64,000 bases of DNA from Serilophus lunatus. Its lineage: Eukaryota; Chordata; Aves; Passeriformes; Eurylaimidae. Positions 58,101-64,000 of the stretch are shown here, piece by piece. How positions within the stretch are numbered: the stretch's first letter is position 1; each line of letters opens with the position of its first letter. The notes under the pieces were generated by a model, which was not told where the DNA came from, ran no database searches, and saw nothing but the letters and a program-made list of their open reading frames with translations. Position numbers and translations under genes: made by a program. The DNA is taken from assembly GCA_013399895.1 (NCBI GenBank), contig VXBA01001027.1, forward strand, positions 1,072,374 through 1,136,373. The letters run 5' to 3'.

Positions 58101-59944
58101 GACTGCAACACTAACCTTCCATTAAATAGTTACCCAAGGCAACTAAATTTTGTTTCTCCATAAGACCCATCCATTCCCTCTTTAACAGTTACTCCACAGA
58201 GTGGTGTTTATTACAGTCACACTTGTTTGAATAATCACCTCACATCCCTGAAGAACCCAAACGGGTTTGACCCAGAAGTTCAATGATCTCTTCTGAAATG
58301 TAGCACCTAATGCTCTGTGGAATTCAGCCCTAACACAATTATTCACTCAGCAAGGCACTAACAATTGCTCAGAGCAGAAGGTGACTAAACCCCTTCCTGT
58401 CACTGAACTAAATCACAATCACCGGTATTGCCAGTGCCTCAGTCATGGCTTAAGACTCGATCTTCACATGCACCAGCTCAAAGGACCCATGCAAACCTAA
58501 CCAGGGTGTTATTAACCTCCAGTGTACTGGGGACCATAAATAAAAAGAATGGTTCTGAAGACTGCAGAAGAACTGTCTGCAGCTAATGAGTCAGATAAAA
58601 CTAGTCTGAATCACAAAATGAGTCTGCCTAGTAGAAATACACTTAAACATCCAATTCTCTGTGACATACCTTGGAAAAGGAAACCGATGTATTCATGATT
58701 GATGTACCAGTGCCATTCATAACTGGAAAATGGCATGTATGAGCTAAGCTCTATAATCTCAAAGAACAACAATTTCACAGTGAGAGATGGTAATACTAAA
58801 AAAAAAAAAAAATCCGAATCCCTAATATTTACAGCCTGAATTGCCAAATCTCAATCAAACTACTAGGCTGCTACAGGAAAAAAAAAAATTCACTCTGACC
58901 CAAATTGCAAACAGACTCCAGGAAAATAGACAAACATCATTTGAAAAATGGTGATAAAGTGCAAAATAAGAAATTGTGAGAAAGGTCTGTTCTATCCAAG
59001 CACATTTGATAACACAGCAAACAGACAGTTAAGCAATATCAACACAGGAGTACCAACACAGCTAAGACGGTGTTATCACAGTTTGTTTTATTTTCTTCAA
59101 GGCCCCACTATTCAAACATGGCAGGTGTGCCCGGTTTGCAGTGCAGGGCATGTGGGTTCAGTTGCCTGGGAAAGAGCCAAGAGACTGAGAGAAGGAGCAG
59201 GTGAAGGATAGCAAAACTATGTAAGATGTAGAAACAGCAGCAGCAGCTTTTGCACGAGTGTTTTGCAGATAATACTGCAATGGTCTTGAAGAGTCTTAGA
59301 CTGCAAAGCTTACCCATTTAAAGAGATCCCACAGAAAGCATTTCTGATGTCAGTTCTGGAGTCAGTATTCTTGAGTATCTAATATTTATTTTTTCATTTA
59401 TTTATTTATTATAGATTTGCACTCAAAAGACCTCTACTTAGAAAACAGAAGATGAAAGATCACTGATAGAAGGTTGATAACACACCAATATATCACAAGA
59501 ATCTTACCACAAAAAACATAATTTCACTTGCATTTTGAAAAGTTTCACAGCACTGCACAGCTGAATGCAACAACTGACATATTTTAATACATATAAACAG
59601 AATTCATAGGCTCAATGTTATGCTGAATTTTTTTCCACCACTTTTTCTTATCTCTCTCCTGAGTCTTTTCACAGATGTCTTTACCAAGGGTAACAACGTT
59701 AATGCCAAAGTAGTATCAAAAAGCAGCTACCTTGAAGCAGCAGTGAGTATTTTCTAAACGAAAAAGTCACTCTTCTTCTCCCTCCTTTCTCTGCAGTATT
59801 TCCTCCTGAAAGCACGGGAGTGTGCTTGCTTGCTCATCACTCCTGCTACTCTAAACAACTGAGATTGCTTTGTTCTTCTGCACCAGCAGTTCTGTTCATG
59901 AACACTGACACAGAATTTCCTTTTTTAGACAGCAAGGACGCAGA

Positions 59945-59998
59945 CTTTCTTCCTCTTCTCCCTCCCTCTGCCTCGCCTCCCCTCCCCCTCCTACAGTC
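59945..59998. repeat. Polypyrimidine tract
   Basis: About 50 bases nearly all C/T on the + strand (tcctcttctccctccctctg and onward). Could be a decayed microsatellite or a distal regulatory element; nothing more can be said. Confidence 0.5.
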
Positions 59999-62900
59999 TT
60001 TACTGTGCCCTCATCTTACCTTCAACAGCACCAGAAATCCATGCTGCAGTTTTTTTCCTCGTTAGCAGCTCTATGGCAACAGCAGCTCTGAGGCAGCAGT
60101 CCTTTACAGTTCTCACTTCTCTCTCTTTCCTTCTGCATAAAGACACACAGCTTATTTTCCCAGGAAATTAGAAAAGACTATTCTGATGTGATGTAAACTA
60201 ACAAACACAATTCCAAAATTATTTCAGAAAAGAAGTGTGCTCCTGGAGGTACAAAGTTGTATTCCCAGAAGAACTGAATGTTAGCAATGCAAATGAATAA
60301 TAGTAAAGGAAATCAGAGAACTCCTTTTGGGGAATTAGCTGTAAAATCATCTTTATGATAACTCAGCTTTCTCAGGCACAAATGTGAAAAAGCAGAACTC
60401 AAAGCTAAAGATACACAAAGATCACATCCCAATGAAGTCCTGGAACTCTAAGTATTTGTCATTGTTTGACTGAGTCTTTATTTGTTATTAACACATAAAT
60501 TAAATCAGTGGTTTTCTAAAATAAAAGCAGTAATTTCATACAAGACCTCATACTCTTGCCATCCATTTAGAAATGGTAACACAAGCTACAGAGGGCAAAG
60601 AAACAAGCAAAGAAAAAAATACGAGTAATTGGGAGGTTACTGAGTACTGTAGTACCTGCCTGCTTAGAAATTAGGATTTTCCTGACATTGCTAGCTATAA
60701 ATAAATGTGGAATATGACAGCAAATAAACAACTCCTTAAGACTCAGTAACAATGCCTGTAAGAAGCCCTTAAATTCAACTACCTAGCACAAGATAAAAGT
60801 ACTTCAAATAGAGGCACATACATTTCGTTATTTATTTATTGCCAAAAACTGTCAGTAAATTATAATCTAATCACTTTAATTACATGCTTGAAATAAATAC
60901 ATTGGTATGTTCCTGCAATTCAGCATGAACTCGCATTTCTGTCTCCCGCTGTGTAAAGAACAAAGGTTTCTGGCCACTGCCAATTGCTGTGATATGACAC
61001 GTTAAAGTGCATGTCCTGGATTAGCAGGAGCAATGCCACAATTACCCTCACCTAAAGCAGGGGTCACCTGCAGCCTGTCCTGGCCAGGCATCAGTCCATG
61101 TCCAGGCTTGTGCCAGTGGATCCCAGGAAAATGCAGGCAGCTGTTCCTGGGTACAACCTGAGAAGAAAATAATGAATTCCCTACTACTCAGCACCTCACA
61201 TGTTCATTTTTGTCTCATCTGGAGTATTCAGGTAGCATACAAAACAACGTAGAATGGCATTCTGGGATGGGTTAAAGCACAAACAATGGGGGCTGAGGAC
61301 TGGCCGGATTTCATAGCACTACACAGAAGCCCCAGACAGGGCAGGACTGCTACAATTAGCAGCACATTTGGCACTTCTACTTCATGGGCACATATTTCAG
61401 ACCCAACCACGACAAAAGCATGAATCTGTAACACCGTTAAAGAGAAAAGCATTGGAATAGTTGTATTTTTCATCCAAAAAATCTCAGAAGGATTAAGAAA
61501 ACAAACAAACAAAATGATTAAAGGAGTCATGATGTTTATCTTGATTAATTTTTTAAACTTTTTTTTTAAACTTTTCCTCGCCCAGAGCTGAATGCCTTGC
61601 AGCCTGAAGCGCAGCACACAAAGCAATCAGTCTCAACCTCAAACAGTTTACAGTCTAAGAGATTCTTCAAAGACAGATGATAATTTCCATTGTACAAACA
61701 GATGAAAGAAGGGCACAAAACTGAAACTATTTATCTACAGTTTCACAGCTCATTTTAATAATGACAAAGCATTTATTTTATTATTCACTTTTACATGCTA
61801 TAAAAACCTCTACAAACTCCAAAATACTGTCTTGAAGATTAAAACGCTCTGATGGAGGAGCAAGAGAATTCAGTTAACAGACAAGGCTGAATATGGACAG
61901 AAGAGCTTCTGTTAAAGAACAATGAAGTAATTTCTGTGATATCTCACTCTTGCTGCTTAGGGACACACACATTTTAAATATTCTGACAACACAGGCACTC
62001 ATAGCAAAGTTCTCTGTGCAGTGTTGTATCAGTTGATAAAACCTTGCCATTTGTTGTCACTAATCCCAGATGAGCCCTCATAACCCACAGCACTGAACAC
62101 ACACTCTGGAAAGCACAGTGTGTTTGCTCTGATGTCCAGAAGTGTGATTTGGATGGGGAAGGACAGAGTCAGGTGTCTTTCTCTCATCAGTGAGGACACA
62201 GAGCATCTATCAAGGTATGTGTAGCTAAAATATACATTAGAGATTATTACTTTTTTACCACAAACTGGTCCTGTGAATTTACCCCTGTAAAAATCAAAGA
62301 CCTGCTTGGCCTTTTTGGTGTTTTCATGTTGGGCTTGGTTCACGTGCATTACTTCCTCCTACTAAGACCACAACACTCAACATTTTTTATCAGCGAGGAA
62401 AGGTACTCAAGGGAAAGAGAGAGTATAAGCCACCTGTAGTGGCTGTTCCAAAAATTAACCAGAATCAGCAATTAAAAACTTCAAGCAATGCCAATGGATT
62501 CCAAACTGGAACAATCATGAGAATAAATAATGTGCCCAGGTGGTTAAACAATAGCAAAAGGAAAACTGTTTTCCTCAAAATAATGCACAGGGTTATATCT
62601 ACCTTTCTCTCAGAACCAGAAAAAAAATCATTTCAGGCTGTCCCACAGAAATATGTGAGATGCACTATTTCATGGTGGTGCAGAAGTCTTACAATTGACT
62701 TAAAAAATAAATGTAACCACTACTGTGTTAGGATGTTCCCAGCAGCTGCCACCTGGTTCATCTCTCAGCTTTCTTTACTTTTGTAACAGAAAGAACAAAC
62801 TCTAAAGAACTTCTAAGTTCTAGTGAAGATTTTTAGGCCTTCTACAATTACTGACTCCCACATTTTTCAAGCATTTGCCCACAAGTGATCTCTGAGCAAA

Positions 62901-64000
62901 TGCCTCACTTTATAGAGGAGAAAGCTGAAGTGCAAAGAGAGCTCTCATTCCAATAAAAGCCAATGGCAAATCTCTAATAAATATCCTCTGTTCAATTTTA
63001 GTGTTAAAATGACACGTCTGTGGTCACTAGGAGTCCTTAACACAACAAAGAACAGAGCTGAGCCAAATTTATGTCCTAGGCCTCACTACAAGCCTTGAAA
63101 ACTACAACAAAGGACCTAATTGCTCAATCAAGGAGAATATTCAAGACCTAAAACTGTAATTATTGAGTTTTATAGCATGCAGAGGACTGGATGACTACAA
63201 AAATCATAGAAAGGAAAGTGTATTTCCGTTTCAAGTACTTGAGATTTTATTGTGCCAACATTCTTCTTATTACCAGAATCGTTACTAAAATTACAAGACC
63301 ACCATAAGTGATCCCATATGATTGTTTTCTTACTTCACACTCATTTAAAGAATTAACAGTAATTTACATACTTCGTCTAAGAAATGAAATACCGATTTCT
63401 AAAATTAATCCTAGTTTTTTATTAAAAACCCACTGTGATGCTGACTGAAGTAAATGGGAAATTTTTCACAAATTCAAAGGCCATTGAATGAAACTATATA
63501 TACCTACTGTAAAAATAAGTAGCATTTAACTTCCCTAAGTTCTTTAGATTTTTTGACTCTCTGAGACAAGGCTCAGACTCTTGGGTTCCTCTGAGGGCCC
63601 AGAACACTTCTGCCACTTACTTTCAGCAGCAGTTAACTAGGACTTTTGCACTGCATAAAAGAGAAACCTTTCTCAAAAATTCAGAGAGAACTTCATTATC
63701 TCAGAATAAGAAATACATAACAGATAATTTCAAACCTCTGAAGGTGAGAAGGTCACTACGAGTCCGAGTTTAAGCTCCAAACTCTAAGAGGACATGAATT
63801 AATGGATGAACAAGCAAAAATATTAAATTCACACAACTTGGCTGTTTCTTTTTTAAAAAAACAGCCTCTTAAGTAAATTAGTCTTAAACAAGGAAAAAAA
63901 TCTAACTGGGAATGAGAGAATGTGGGCTAAGAAACAAAACTATGCAAAACTGAAGCAGTAACACTCCTCAGAGAATTCTGTTCCAAGCAATTAGGAAGGA

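Larger units (their letters stand above)
52850..64000. other. Region downstream of KNG1 without a recognisable gene
   Basis: About 11 kb in which I find no exon of a known family. Open frames are short (at most 132 codons), compositionally AT-driven and without motifs. It contains A/T runs (54430-54446, 57182-57197, 58798-58813), a pyrimidine tract (about 59945-59998), a (TTTA)n run near 59390-59412 and a CTCF-like site at 55116. By mammalian synteny EIF4A2 would be next, but none of it is visible here. Confidence 0.55.

Noticed and set aside
61228..61626. 132-codon minus-strand hydrophobic frame near the right end
   Set aside because: Composition is explained by T/A-rich DNA; no family recognised and no exon context.
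1..64000. Prokaryote-type features: operons, CRISPR arrays, insertion sequences, tRNA/rRNA genes
   Set aside because: The DNA is intron-rich vertebrate sequence. No such arrays, rRNA stretches or tRNA cloverleaf candidates were found by eye; small ncRNAs could be missed without a covariance search.

Overview
This window is from a vertebrate nuclear genome, almost certainly a bird. It has long AT-rich introns with GT-AG (once GC-AG) splice sites, several 3' ends of CR1 LINEs of avian type, an avian-type ERV-derived LTR block, and an avian-type threonine at kinin position 6. The species cannot be named from the sequence. There is one undetermined base, near 49550.

The window holds the plasma type-3 cystatin cluster, all on the + strand, in the order AHSG (last three exons only), FETUB (complete, 7 exons, 393 aa), HRG (complete, 7 exons, 538 aa) and KNG1 (kininogen, 10 exons). 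This matches mammalian AHSG-FETUB-HRG-KNG1 synteny. The exons were read as translated segments between splice signals. Exon lengths and phases repeat from gene to gene: each cystatin domain is built from three exons, with a phase-1 junction before each domain-linker exon. The products are liver-secreted plasma proteins: a mineral chaperone (fetuin-A), an astacin-protease inhibitor (fetuin-B), a Zn/heparin/plasminogen-binding adaptor (HRG) and the kinin precursor (KNG1).

Layout: 1-2455 AHSG 3' part; 2.5-6.1 kb intergenic; 6.2-15.95 kb FETUB; 16-23.5 kb intergenic with a GC/CAG-rich patch, a degraded CR1 and a CTCF-like site; 23.57-33.8 kb HRG, whose last exon encodes a His/Pro-rich tandem repeat; 34.5-35.7 kb ERV-derived LTR block; 36.4-52.8 kb KNG1, with a CR1 carrying a nested hAT-type DNA transposon in intron 8; 52.9-64 kb with no recognisable gene (EIF4A2 would be expected beyond the window by synteny).

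The most interesting region is the last KNG1 exon. It encodes a kinin that reads RPPGFTPFR, i.e. [Thr6]-bradykinin rather than the chicken ornithokinin RPPGFTPLR. The reading frame stops 43 codons later inside a decayed His-rich (D5) segment with nine in-frame stops. The prekallikrein/FXI-binding-type D6 tail then reappears intact in the same frame. A well-formed 324-nt GT-AG segment with good branch-point candidates would remove all the decayed sequence and join kinin to D6 in frame. It would also restore the C-terminal Cys-Pro-Gly motif that all four paralogues share.
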